NCBI GenBank assembly: GCA_017590115.1 | Contig: JAGGNK010008448.1 | Location: 496,001-560,000 of the forward strand | Length of the DNA: 64,000 nucleotides | Direction: 5' to 3' | From: Montifringilla adamsi | Lineage: Eukaryota > Chordata > Aves > Passeriformes > Passeridae | Shown here: in pieces, positions 1 through 13,900 of the stretch | Position numbering within the stretch: the stretch's first letter is position 1 | How the letters are laid out: each line of letters begins with the position of its first letter | Notes under the pieces: generated by a model | What the model saw: the letters and a program-made list of their open reading frames with translations, nothing else | Database searches by the model: none | What the model was told of the DNA's origin: nothing | Program-made: the position numbers and the translations under genes

Positions 1-1351
1 TAGGTGATTAAATTCTAACTGAGTTAAAGCTGGAGGAAATGTGTTTACTGTTGACCTACTCTGGAATGTGTTAAAGCCATCCTGATAACTTCAACTCTAA
101 GTTATTAAATTTACTCCCTGTTCAGAAGTCTCTGCCTGGTTTGATATATTATCATACAAAATTGAATGACAGTAATAGAGTGCCCCCTCCCCCTTCAGTT
201 CTCACAACCCTTTCTCACAGTCCTAGGTCTTGTTATGGGCAGATATACTTCTGTAAAAAACTGTTCCTCCTCAGGAGGTTGTGAAGTAAAGCTTTTTCAT
301 TGGATATGTCTTGTGGAGATCGATATCTGAAATTAACCCTTACCACTGTGCAAAGGTACAACATTAAATTTGAAAAGTCCCTGTACAAAATGAATTGTGC
401 GACACTCCAAAAACTTGGGGTCAATTATATTCAAATGCAGTAGACTGTTTCTTTGTAAGCTCCTTTTCCTCACCAATTTTACTTCCACAGTTCTTAATAA
501 CTTTTCCAGAATTGTTTTAAAATGGCAAGCCCATAACATTCAAAATTGGCAAATGGTTTAAGTTGTTTTATATATGTGTTATATTGTCAAGTGGCATTCA
601 CTTATAACCTGCTTTAAGCCTGTTGAAGTCAGATAAAATCTAATGACTTCTTTGTCTTGAGATCTTACTTTTTATGGCTTTTTTCCTCTAAAGTGTTGTG
701 CAAACTTTAAAAATACCTCAGCTGAGAAAAGGTATTCTTGTCTTTCTTAATGAGGAGAGCCTGCTGCTTGCAATATTCTTTGTGCCATCCCATGTCACTG
801 GCTTTTTTTGGAAAGGGCCTTCTCAGTCATGAGCAAAAGTCTAGTGTGGGTTCTCACGTCCCTTCAGGGCTGTGGGAAGACTTGTCTATAGAGAACTGTG
901 CCTTCCTGCCAGTTTCCATGTGAGGGTATTTACTATTTAATCTTTACTTCCATTTATCTAGGGCAAAGGCAGGTTTCTTGAGGGAGTCTGAGAAGACTGG
1001 TAAAAGAACAGCCAAAAATATGAAACTACCTCTGGCCTAACTGACTAGGATATGTAAAGCAGGAAATCTGATTTCTTTGCTTCCTCCTGTGAGCACTGCT
1101 CTGTACCTGTTTTAGTGTCTACTAGGGTTACCTTCAAGGGCTGGTTGTATGATTCATTGGGTATATGGGGGAAGGGAGGAGAAGTTGTGCAGTGATGACC
1201 TTTATTTTGGCCACCTTACCCTCCCCCTTCAAAGAGTGACATTTTGGTGAAAGAATTTTTTGTGCAATCTTGCAATTTTAAAGTAATCTAAAGCTTCTTT
1301 CCCCTTTAGTTTGAGTGCTTCTTTTGTTTTCTTTCTTCCCAACATCTGTAG
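1..1351 (+). other. WDFY4: WDFY4 intron upstream of the first visible exon
   Basis: No exon-like segment with splice sites and WDFY homology was seen. Open frames here are short and unsupported. The sequence ends in a plausible acceptor, a pyrimidine-rich stretch then TCTGTAG at 1345-1351. By inference this is the intron between the last unseen upstream exon and window exon 1. Confidence 0.7.
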
Positions 1352-1962
1352 TCACTCTTGAGGATACTGGAGAGTCCCAAGAGCCATTCGGCTTTCAGAA
1401 CCTGCAGTGGATTCAATGGGCTCCTGTCCCTCCTCTCAGACATGGAAGGTGCACTGCAGGACCCTCCATCTGGGCAGTGGGCAGCAGTTGGACACAATTG
1501 CATATTGGAGCTGGTTTTCTATGCTCTCCAGGGGATAACTGCAGCCCTGCACCTAGACCCTGTCAACAGCACCTTCTTCCAGAGGAATGGTCTCTTCGAA
1601 AAGATGGCAGAGGATCTCGGATCACTTGGATGCTTCTGGACAGAAGGGAAAAGGCAAATTACTGTGAGCCTTGAGAAGACAAGGACATTTGCAGAATTCT
1701 TGGATGCAGCACTCTGTTCTTCAGAACCTCTCCCAGAATGGCTGAAAAACTGCATTCGGATTCTGAGTTTTCTTGATCATATGGTCAAAGGAACCCTCCA
1801 TCAGGAAAGGTACTTTAAGGAGAGGAAGCCAGAGATGGGAGAAGAAGCAAGAGATGATCAGGAGGCACCCCAAGCTCAAGAAGAGCATCCTTTTGCTTTC
1901 AAAAGACCAGGCAACAAATTACCTGCCTCTGCCTATATGCTGTGGGGGAACCCTGAAGAGAA
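1352..1962 (+). CDS. WDFY4: WDFY4 window exon 1 (armadillo-like region)
   Basis: The longest exon in the window, 611 bp, entering in phase 0 and leaving in phase 2 at AA|GTAAGC. Its first half encodes [18 protein letters not shown], later [20 protein letters not shown] and GSLGCFW, which follow WDFY3 blocks of the type FRKVGGF, EPANSHFF and RFLGCF. The last 50 or so residues are charged and low in complexity ([17 protein letters not shown]), in a position where WDFY3 also has a variable loop. The open frame has no ATG of its own at the start, as expected of an internal exon. An internal GT at 1810 would also keep the frame (see findings). Confidence 0.93.
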
Positions 1963-4900
1963 GTAAGCATTTATTTACCACAAGGATAGAGTATTAAAGC
2001 TGATATGTACATTTTATATGGTAGAAAACTGAGGTAAGGTGTGATATAACCTGCCAAGGGTAAACAAATCAGTTCAGTCCCAACTCCCAGGCCTCCAGGC
2101 AGCAGAAATCAATGCTTTTGGAAAGGTAAATGATAGAAAAATTGGGAAATGAGGATTTAGTGCAGCAGTGGGACAAACAGCCCCAAGAGTTGCAGATTTT
2201 ATGTTGAAGATTCTGATACCTGCAAAATGGGAGCAGGAATGGAGTCTTAAAAGAAGGTTGCTGGGACTCAAATCTTGTGCTTAGTGACTGCTTGAACCTG
2301 TTCTGATCAATTTTGACTTTTTCAGTTATGTGGCAAGCTCTTCCAGTCACTTGATACATTGAAAATAAAGTTACACTAAGGTATTTTAAATGCTCCTTTA
2401 TGTGTGTGTGTCCAAGCACATGTGCAGACACACTCTCATTTATTCATGCTGAAATAGCGAAAATTGGAAAAGGAACAGTCATGCTGCCTACCTCATTGGA
2501 TGAAGGTTTATGTCAAAACATATATCCTTGGTAGGAAGGGAAGACTGACCAAAATCAGCATAACTGTCAGCTGTGAATCAGTTCTGAATCACCCGCATTT
2601 TGTAACTCATGAGATTTTTCTGTCCATTCATTTTTCTATAGCTTTATCTTGAATCTCAGTCCTTTTATCAAATTTGTTTCTGGTTGAAGTTATGCTTAAA
2701 AAGGCTAAGTTGATAAGTGTGAGATTTCTCCAACCCTTACTGTAGATTATTGCAAAGTCATCTTCCAAGTTAAAACCAAAACATGATGTCTGCCACTCAT
2801 AGCAGCCATCACTGAAGTCAGCAGAACTCTTTTCCCTGAGTACTGAAGCAGGCTGAATAAGCAATTCTGATTATATTTATACTTGTTTGAAGCAAGTAAA
2901 AGAATGTGTGGTGGATTTCTTTGTTCTCTGTGCAGCAGATTTTAAAGTACTCATGGAGATGTTTGCTCCCTGTTTACTCTTTAAATTACACTGGAAGTTT
3001 CTGGTTAGGTACTCAGTGCTGGGGAGGAATAAACGCTCTTTTCCAAGCAGATCTTCCTATCCTGATTTGGGAGAACATGAGTCCATGTGCACAGAGTACA
3101 TAGGTGGTGGTATGTGTGAGAAGCACACTGTCTGTTGTTGAAGCGTGTGTATAAGGGAGGCCCAGGGAAGTTAAGGGAGAAAGAGCAGGTTGGGGCAATG
3201 CTGGGAGGGTTGAGGCTCTGTCTTCTGATTGTCTTTCTGAAGTTACTAGGTCTGAAATGAGCAATGCTTCCTATCTGCTTGTGTTGTTTTACCTGCTGAG
3301 ATGTGATGCTGTACAGTAACTGAATACCACCTGTGGAGGCATGAATCCTGTAAACTGGGACCCTTTCAGTTCACAGTGTCTGATTTGGGATTGTTTGTCT
3401 TGGTTCTGGGATGTGAAGGCACAAAAGGAAGCCAGATCAGCTAGGGATGGTGGGCGATTGTCCATAACAAGTGTATGCAAACACAAAAGAGGAACATGTA
3501 CTGGAAAGCTGACAGTCTTCAAGCTATACAGCCTGTATCCTCCTCCACCAGTAAATTTTATGAAAACAAAAATAAGAAATCCCATAGTTTCTGCCAGCCT
3601 GTTGTTCCCCTAGTGCAGCTTCCTTTTAGCTGTACTCCACACTCACACTTCCCTCTGAAAGGTTTCAGGCATCAGCTTGAAAGGAGGAACTGGAATGCAG
3701 TCAGTGTAGGTGGCCTGAGATGCCCCATCTTGCAACACATATTTAATATTCCCCAGGAGGCAAGGAAAGGAGGTGATCCTGCAGGAGCCTGTGACTAATA
3801 CATAGGAAAGTTACCATTTTGATATTGGATAATATCCTAGCCCCTTCCACTGTCCTGTGGTCAATGATGCTGCAAGCTTCTGGGACACAGGGGAATTGAC
3901 TGTCCTTTCCATCTCAAAACCAGCTCTCTGTGTTCCTGCAGTCATGTTTGAAACACCTCTTGTGGCAGATGGGGTCTCTGGTTTTCCTTTTGTTCCTGGT
4001 GATTAGACATAGCCTGCTGCAAGCTGTGTTAACTGAGGCTGATCTCTTTGGGAGGGAAGCCCTTCTTTGTGCCCACCCAAGCAGCATGGCTGCTGCAGCT
4101 GCTGTTACCACAGACAGATCACTGTGCTAATGGCTCTTCAGGTTCTTTGTGACATCTCATTTTTGTCCCCAAAACCTCCTATTTGTCTTATTTAACTGGC
4201 ACCAGTGCAGAGCAGATTTGCAATTCACATCATGGAACTGGTGAGATAGATGGAGTGGAATCACGGGGCTGATGGGATGGCCCTGGGGCAGGAGTGTGAG
4301 AGATGGCGTTTTTGCAGAGGTGAGGAGTTGGAGCAGGAACACAGCTTTTGTACTTATACAGCCCATAAAATAAGGGCCACAGAGAAGGATGGAGATAAGG
4401 CTTACATCATACTTTTAAAAACCCTTCTTGAGCCTTGTTGCTTGTCTGCACACACTCCAGCACCCCGATGTCCTTGTAGTGAGAGGCCCAGAACTGGACA
4501 CAGCACTCGAGGTGTAGCCTCACCAGAGCCAGGTACAGGGGAAGAATCACTCCCCTCTCCTGCTGCCACACTGTTGCTGATGCAGGCCAGGATGCCATTG
4601 GCCTTGCTGGCCACTTGGGCACACTCTGGCTCACCTGGGCATGGGCCAGCATCCAGTTTTTTTTCCAGCCAGGCAGCTTTCCAACCATGACTTCATCCCT
4701 ATTGATTTTAGTGAGCCAGGATTTTTCTCTTTTAAAATGGTGTGGGTTTTCTCAGGGAGATGGCAGGAGAGTGTATTTTCAGTGTACCTTTTCCTGTGAC
4801 ATTTAAAAACTTGCCCACATTCATGTCAAGTACAGGTGTATGTGTCCACACTGAAACCACTGCTGCAGCAACTCTTTATACCAGACCTGATTTTGATTTG

Positions 4901-7900
4901 TTGCACAGAAAATATTGCAAATGAGCAATTAATTTGAAATTATCCTTCTTGAGGGTGCAGTAAAAATTATTTGTCACTGTGTGGCAGTGTGCTACGCATT
5001 ACTCCCTGTTCTGCTGTGTCAGATGAGCCTTTTTGGGGCTAACAAAAATGTATAATTGCAGTCTTTTTCCGTCCTTTACATCCCTTATAAAACTTTTTTT
5101 TTTCAATGTTTACTCTTATCCTTTTACCTTGTGTTTTATACAGTTCATAGAGCATATTGTGTTTTATTTTGTCAGTATAATTACAGCCATTAGATGTTGC
5201 CTTTGCTTTTCTTGTGAGATCTGCTTGGGACAGATGTTTCTGACAGTGCACATCACAACTCCAGTTCAGAGGTGCACCCAGAAATGCTGATGATACTCGA
5301 AACAGGACTAGCCTGTAGTGCCTAAACTAGAGATTTTTGCTGTGCTGTGAATTCATCTTTGAGATGTATCTGACCTCTAGCCTGCATCATGGCCTTAACA
5401 GATCTTCTCTGTGATGTCTCTGATTCCTCAGTTCCTTCCTGTGCCTGAACATATTAAGGTCCTAAGTGCAAAAATGAAAACTGGTGGGAAAGCAGATATT
5501 CAATTTTACTTTAATACTTTAGGCAAATTCTAGTGTTGGAAGGGGAGGGTGGCATACTAATTTCATCAAGACTGTCTCACCTTTGCTTATTTACCTTTTA
5601 TTTTAAAGTACTAAGATTACTGTATAACCCAAGTTATAAACTTCTAGAAAATAAAGGATAACACTGGTTGTAGACTGAGGCATCAGCGATTCCTCTGGTT
5701 GTCTGTTTTCTGTTCTGCAAATACCTTCAAAGGCAAAATTTGCTTAAAGATGCTGCCTCACATCTTTGAATGTGCAGGTCCTTGAAATTTCACCTCATGA
5801 GTAGGTGATGTCTTGTCTTTGTTACTCTGAGGAGGCATCCAGCTCTTCAGGGTAATTTGTGTTTGCTTAGTTTCCAATGCTGATCCTGGTTGCTATTAGG
5901 AGAATTTAATGCTGTGCTCTGCAGGAACATTGTTAGAACCTCTTTGCTGTTCTAATGATAATTATGATGTGTCTTTTCTCTGCAGGTTGGAAATGAGAGA
6001 CTGCACCATTGTACACCCAGGTGCTGTCTGTGTCATGGTGAGGTTGTTGCCAAAGCTGTACAAAGAAGGATATGCTCAGGTGAGTCTGAACATATCAAAA
6101 TGCCATCTAAACAGTGTCTTCTATTTCTCTGTAGCTTCGTTTCCAGGAATTGCTTAGTCTTTGCAAATGTGGCAGTACTAAAATTTACCTAAAACACTGT
6201 CAGGAGGAACAGCACAAATTTCACTGATCATCAATAGATGCAAGAACAACAAAGACTTTTGGCTGTCAGTTTGCCAAAGCATTTCTGTACCTGCCTGATG
6301 CAGTATATGGATTTTGGTCCCAGAATACTTATTGCAAAGGCATAATGTACAAGTGCCTTGAAAACTGTTTTAAGTATAGCAAACAGGCCCAGCAACGAGA
6401 ACAGTCTGACTCTTCAAACCTAATTGTCCATAAACTTTTAATGCAGCTTAGAATGTGTTTGTCAAACATTCCATATATATACACACCCACTCTGAATAAA
6501 GATGCTGCCAATATTGTATTGGCTGTTTGGTCTAAAATACTTGAATGCAGTCAAAGTACACATGAAGGGACTGAAATAAAACCAGGTTTTTCATCCGGAG
6601 CTCTGAAAGGAACAAATAACTGCTGGCACATTCCAACTCTGTTTATTGGAATCAAGCCACCAGCTAGTGAAATTTTGTTAATTACAGTAATTAATTTCTG
6701 AAAAACAAGTAGAAGGGTTAATTGGATGAGAATGTCATCAAGAAATTGGAATTGGCTCCAGGACCTGAGCTCTGTAAGGAGTAGAGCCTCTCAGATCCTC
6801 AGTAGATGGCAGTGTTCTTAAAAGTATGAAGGTCTAGAGCACAAATTCCAGTTATATATTTAAGTATGCTCATGTTTTATTTTTTTCTCTCCCTCATTTT
6901 TTCTTAGTCAATAAGAAATTATTACTGGTAGTGTTTTAGTATTTCAGTTATGAATATGATTGCCTCAGGTAAAATTGGACCACTATTATGCAAGGTCCTG
7001 AGTCAAACCCTAGCTAGGAGTTAACAAATGTCTTGAGGAGTTCTCATAAAATAACCCACAAAAAAGGTTAAAGGAAAAATAGAATTTTCCTGGCTATTTC
7101 TATTGAAAAATCATTGAATGAGAGAGAGAATGAATAGAATATTTCAGAGCTTGGGAAGCTCACTGATGCTGCCAGGTAGAGTCACAAAAGGCTGGACTTT
7201 ATTAGCTTTAATCATAACATATACCACTGCATGAATCCTTGTGCCAGGAGATTCTACTTGGAACAGAGGAGTCAGGTAAGATCTGATGCAACAGGTTTAA
7301 CCTCAGTGGCTAGTGAAGGGAAGCTGTGTGCTAGAAGGAAAATAACTGAAGGAATTACTCTTTGGGTAGATGCATTCTGTCCATCCCAAACAGGTTACTA
7401 TTTCTTTTTCTAGTGCTACAGTATTTAACAGCTAGATGAGATGAAATAATGGCTTTGTGGATGTACTGCAGACTTTCATAAAAACGTCTTAAGGGGCTTC
7501 TTGCTCTGAATTTAAGACTGAATCAAAAAGTACCTTTTTTAGGAGCAAATGTGGGGAAGAAAGAGACAATAACTCATCTCTTTCTGCTTGTTTTAGTACC
7601 ATGATAGATATTTTAGGTCCAAGTGAACGAGAGTAATCTGGAAAAAATCTTAGAATCAGTTCAGGTCATGTGTGATTCCTTTGCTTTCACAGAATTGGCA
7701 ACGAGAAAGCACTGCTTTTACAGAAACATTAATGGAATTCAATAAAATTAATGTACTTGCAATTCTGACCCTCAGAAATAATATCAGTTTCCTGCCAATT
7801 CTGCAACTTCTCAGTGACCTTTGTCAGACCCAAGAAATGATGGGCTGAAGCAATGTTGAGCCTGTCATTGTAGAAAACCCAGCAGCAGACAGTAAAACAG

Positions 7901-10900
7901 GTGATCTTGCCCTTCAGCCATTTCTTATACTTTCTGGAATGACAGTTAAGAGCTGAGGAGAATAGATTTGTGGATGTATATTCCTGCCATTGCTAGGCAT
8001 GAGAAAAAAATGATTTGAGTGTCATGCGTACAGAAACTTGCTTAAAACTTTTAAACTGACCAAGAGTTTTGAGTCAGTAAGCAGTCTTAGAGTCAGTAAA
8101 CTGTATTTAGAGGACATTGCTCCTGTTCCTGCCTATGACTGGAACTGAGCCAGTTGCCATCAGACTCCATGTTGTTTGACCACATACAAGACAGACTTTC
8201 CTTTTATTAATATGTTGTCTGTTTGGTGATGAAAGATAGCATTGCACATTTCAAACACTCAGTAAATTGAGACAGGTTCCCTTGAGATATGTGGCCCAGG
8301 ATATTCACAGTGTATTTTCTACCTTGAAAAGAAAGAAGTTTCCTCTCAGACACGTCATCCTCTACTGAAATTTTAAGATTCCAAAGTGTCATGACAAATC
8401 TTTCCCATTTGTAATGTCTAGATCTGATAGATAGTCTAGATCTGACAAGGTTGGATAAAGGAAAGGAAAGAATTTTTGAGAAGAGAATAAAAGCTTGTTT
8501 CAGTTCTGTCTCATCATCCTGGCAGGTTTCTTCTGAATGCAGACAAAAAATAATCCTCACACAATTAATCATGTAAATTATTTATACTTTTACTAAGTAA
8601 TACTATTGCTTCCACAGCTGGATTTTTCCTTTTTGTTTTCATACATGTCTCTTGTATGATGAGCTGCTGTCATAGTCACTGTTGTGAAAGTAAAGCACTG
8701 TCCATCAATGAGGATTTTGCACCTCTTAAAAAGACACTCATCCTTGTTTTACATTTAGGCTAAATTATTTGTTCTCCCTTTAGATGTTAAAAAGTAAAAT
8801 TTTTCAAGTATTTCTGCACACATAATTATTGCTATTTTATTCTTTAATCTAAGGAAATTGCATCCTTTTGAAGTGAATGCATGGTGACAAAAGTTCATCA
8901 TTTTTGCTTATCTTGAATATAGCATAATAACCTTGAAGATGAATAACAGTCAATTAAATTCAGCCACCAAGTTTTGAAACTATAGGCTCTTAGGAAAAAG
9001 AATCTGGGAACTACTTAAGCAGATTGGGCAAATTTCTAGGTGACATTTGCCCTCAAAACTCCAATCTGAGGCAGAGCTCTGCTGCATTCTAACTGCACCT
9101 TCAATATCCTGATTCACGGTGCAAGTAATAAGTGTTAAGAAAATCAATCCATGCATACAGAAATACACAGCATGGTTTCTTGGCCACCTTTAATATTTCC
9201 ACTAAAATCTCATTTTACTGGAACAAAGATCCATGAAAACAGCTCATTTTATTCAAAACAAAGCAATATTGGTATTGACAGAGCTGCTAGCCTAATGAAA
9301 ACAATCAATTTTTTTGTACACCATTATGCTTTTATTGGATTTATTTTGGAATAAACCAGTTGCTTCACTTAGTCAAGACCTGTGTCATTCTCTGTTTAGT
9401 GTTACTTACACATACTTTCCTGCATATAGTCAGAAATTGAGTAAAATGTTAATTAAAATATTTTAAAAGTTGTGAGACTTTGAAACACTCTGTAATAATG
9501 TAGTTCAGTGTGGTAGACACTTTGTATGTAATGCAATGCACAGTGAAATGTATGTCCCTGGAAATGAATAGTCCTTCAGAGAGAAGAAAATGTTATCCAA
9601 AGAACTCTCCCTTAGGAAATGTTATACAAAGAACACACCCTTCTGATCTGACAAATGGTAGCTGAGTTTGCAAAAACAGTAGGTATGTTGCAATGGATGT
9701 ATTGTTTTCTAAGTGTTGCAGTTGGGGACACTTTGAAAACAAATTGCTTGTTGGCTTTGAAGTTGTCCTGTATTGGCTTTGTCTGGTTGAATGCAAAAGA
9801 ACTCAATTCTTCTTTACACTTAATAAGCTTATTCTGAATCCAGTTGATTCTCATTCATGTTATAAAATCAAATCCCTCAAATCCCCTTGCCTTTGTTTGT
9901 GTGCCTGTCACCATTGTTGTCCTTTTCTTTAAAAGTTTGCATATCTATTTCCTAGAAGATCATGTGAGAAAGCTTGAAAGCTCTTTGAAATAGGGAATAA
10001 TTCATCTTTACAAGATTTGTGTTTAAATGTATGATCAAGTTACTTTTACATGAAATCTAGTTAGGTCAATGGGGTACAATGCATTCCTAACTGGGAACAA
10101 ATTGCTCTAAAGATAATTTATGAGAATTGAGGGACTTGAAGATCACTAAGAAGCAATAATGAAGCAAAGCTTCAATTCAGCAAAACATATAGAGAAATGT
10201 TTAAAATTGTTTCATGACATCACTTGATACAGTTTTCTTTAAGAACAGTGCTTTTAGAATGAAGAGTAGGCCATGCCAGTATGGATCTCCACAGGCTTAA
10301 TGTTAAATATATTCTGAGTTCCTGTGCTGGTCTTGGAGTTTATGCCTAATAACCTGCCCTTGGTGGTGGTGCTTTGTTTTTGAATGCCAGCTGATTGTTT
10401 TCTTCCTTCACTGCCATAGAGACGAGGCAGGAAAGCTGAGCTGTGGATGGGCAGGCAGCTGCTCAGATGAATATATGCACACTGTTTTAGTGCAGAGCTT
10501 GACAGAACAGCCATGCAGTTCTGCTTGAGCCTCTTGCCTTAGGGGCTTCTTTTCTGAACCAGATGTTTCCACTCAGGGATTTGACAATTGAAAAACAAAT
10601 TAAAACAGAATAAATCAGTTGTCCTATACAGTTTAGTTCCAGCTCTCTGACTTTACTTTTGTGTCCATTTCAGCTTTCCCAGGAAATCCAATGTGCTCTG
10701 GTTGACCATATCCAGTCCTTGGTGAAGTCAGAGAAGAGTCGTCAGGTGATGTGTGAATCTGGCCTGCTGAGCACAGTCATAACCTCCTGCCAAGATGCTT
10801 TCTGCAGTGACAGTCACCCCCTGCACCTGCCCCTCACTCGGGTGTTTGAGAAGCTTGCATCACAGGCTGTTGAGCCACATGTGTTAAGGTATAAGATTGT

Positions 10901-13900
10901 ATCTATTGGAAGCAATTTGCTTTAGCTGTGCCATTTTTTTGCAAAGTTTAGAGAGTAATTAGATGCTTCACGTAGTGCTCTAATTCAGCAAGACTCAGCC
11001 TTTTCTTTCAAGTCCCAGTTAATCATCCTTTCTCACTGATTGCAGGATATATGCTTAAATCACTCCTGAAGATGGTATGAGTCTGTAGTGTTCTGCATCA
11101 TCTCTGCAAGGGTTATAAAGCCATTTATGAATGAACTAATTAAGTCATTGCAAAACAAACAAGGTTATTCTCTCCTGGTATTTATATGGAGAAGTTGTTT
11201 TCTGCAGAGTAAAAATGACTTTCTCATGTCTAAGATCCATGTCAATGACAGATGCAAAAATAAAAAGTGCAGTCTTCTTCCTCAGTCGCTGTTTCCAGTT
11301 TGAGGTTGCACTTTCTTCATTAATGCTAACAAGTGGTAGACATTACAGTACCTAACAGCTACCGGAGTGCAGATGAATTTAAATATTCAGTGGAAGACTG
11401 TATTTCTTTCACTGAAATAGGGAATAGGATTTATAAAAAAAGAACTCAATAAAAAACCCCAACCCATAGATTTTTTTTTCCCTGAAAAATTAGGGCTATA
11501 CAAAAATATTGATTAAGAAAAGCAATCCTTGATATTTTTTTTCAACAGGAAAATCTTGAAAGGAAATGTAAAACAAGCAAAATATTTGCGTTGTTACAAT
11601 GGAAAACATTTCTTCTGTTCTATTTGGGATGTATTTCAAATTTGGCATTCAATAAAAAAAAAATTGTTCTCTGGAAGTCTCAGCTCTATTTGCATGGTTG
11701 CTGTGACTCCAAGTGTCTGGCTTGTTTTCCTTTTTTATAATGGCTTCTTTTTTTCTTTTTTTTTTTTTTTTCATGTTAGGCAATTTTTGTGGTTGGGAGG
11801 TTCTCCACCTTCTCAGCCCAGCACAAACAAGACCAAGGTCCTTTCCTGTCAAGGGAGTGATTCAGCTAATGCAGGTAAGCACACAGTGAACAGAGGCTGA
11901 GTTAGAGATGTGTCTGAAATGACAGGAAGCTGCTGTTGAATAGGTTGTTCCAAGGCAGTCACTGTGGAGGTGGAGTATGCCCAGAAGATTTTCACCGGGT
12001 ATTCTCCAGATTGGGTGGTACTTGACCAACACTGAGAGCTGATTTGATGGCTAGCAGAGACAAAATTAAATCTTTGCTCAAGGTGGATGCTGAGTATAGA
12101 CTCAGATTTTGCTGGATCAGACACGGACATGGTTTATAAAAATACTAAAATTCTACAAACCAAGGGGAGTGTCTCCTTTGTTTTGCAGCATATTTTTCCC
12201 ATGATTTATAGACAGAAATAGAATAAGGATGGGAATAAAGAGCGCTGCTTTTTGTAGTCCCTAGGATATCCTAGTAATCTACCTTGTTTATGCAGGCTGT
12301 TTTCCAACTGAGTTGTTTCTCTGCTCTAATGTATTTTATAGATGAGAGGCTACAGTGTAGTAGTATTTGGTGCTTGAGACACCTGATACAGCATGGTCTG
12401 TATTTGGGTCTTATGTTCTTTGCAGTTGTTTTTCAAATCCTCTCCCACATGTTGCTTGTGACCATTCGGTTACAGCACAGTTGAAAGAATCATCTTTGCA
12501 TAAGAAAAATGAAACCAATGGGTTTGGGACATTTTTTGTAAGGTGAGTTCTGGAGCTGCGTGAAGATGTGTGGGAAGAAAATATGGCTGAAATATGGCTA
12601 TGGCTGTCCTGACAGCCTCCCATTTTGACATGTCTTCAGTGCAATATCGTTTTTTATTACTGTAGTATTTCTTTGGGCTGCTGAGGATGTGTTACCTCAA
12701 GAGCATGAGGTGCTGCTCTGAGCAGGGATGCCTAGAATACGGGCATATCTGTGGCTGGAAAATGACTTGCAGACATTGATCTGGTTAGGCACTGTGTTCA
12801 TCTTTCAGGTTCAGAAGAGAGTGTGGTGGACAGTAAATCTGATCCTCAGATGGCTGTGCCTGTCAGGATCTCTCCTTGGCTGTCTAAGGGATCTGCACTG
12901 GCGCTCCAGACTGCCATGAGTCTCATCTCCATGACATCACCTCGGAACTTCCAGCTGCACAGCACTGCTTTAGCTCCATCGTTTGTGGAGTTTGACATGT
13001 CCATGGAAGGCTATGGGTATTGCTGCTGTTGCTTTTATTTTAGCTGCTCTGGGGTCTCCAAACCCTTAGTCTGAACACAGTAACTATTCACTTCTCTCTT
13101 CATCTTAATCTATGTATCCTATGGCTGCCTTCCATGCAGCAATATTGCCAACATATTTTGTTACTGTCTTATTGCTGAGAGCCTTGCTACCATGATTCTG
13201 CAATACCAGAAGTCACTGGTGACCCTCAGGGATGATTTTGTTTCTGATGACTGGTTCTTGCTTGCTTTTGCATAGGTGTTTATACCTCCCTACCTTGGCC
13301 ACTGTCATGGGATCCAGTGCAGACCAGTCTGTCTCTGGAGGGACTGGCATGGGTAAGAACTGTGACTCACCTACAGCTTGCTGGGACCATTGACTTAGCC
13401 CCAGTGAAAACATTCAGCAGCTGTAACAAAGGGCAGCACGTAAGCTGTACATTCCAAAACACTTCTATTTCTGTGCCCCAGACCAGCTCTGAACTGTAAA
13501 ACTTGTACTGCTCAGAAAAATGGGGAATTGGGTGCAGCTTTGTAGTGTGATGAATGAATATTAGCAACACAAACTTAAAGCAAGCTTCTAAGTAAACAGT
13601 CTTAACAAGTAAGAGCCACCAGATTTTAGGGTAATCTCGTATGGAAGGAATAGGAACTGTCACTTAATGGGATTCACCTATACAACAAAATCCTCTGTTG
13701 GGTGGATTGGGAAATGGCCGAACCTTTTGCTTCCTGAGTTTTTGTGAAATTTGAGAATGTGTTTCTAGTATTTCATCTGCTCCACAGCATGGAGATCTAG
13801 TGCTCATTTCTCATCAGTCAGCTTTAGGTCATTTATACATGTGCACAGAGTCACATGTGCAATCACTGTGATATTGAATACAGGCAATGAAGTCCAACAG

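Noticed and set aside
1315..1674. 119-codon open frame overlapping window exon 1
   Set aside because: It is in another frame of the exon. The WDFY-like reading ([24 protein letters not shown]) is the other plus frame.
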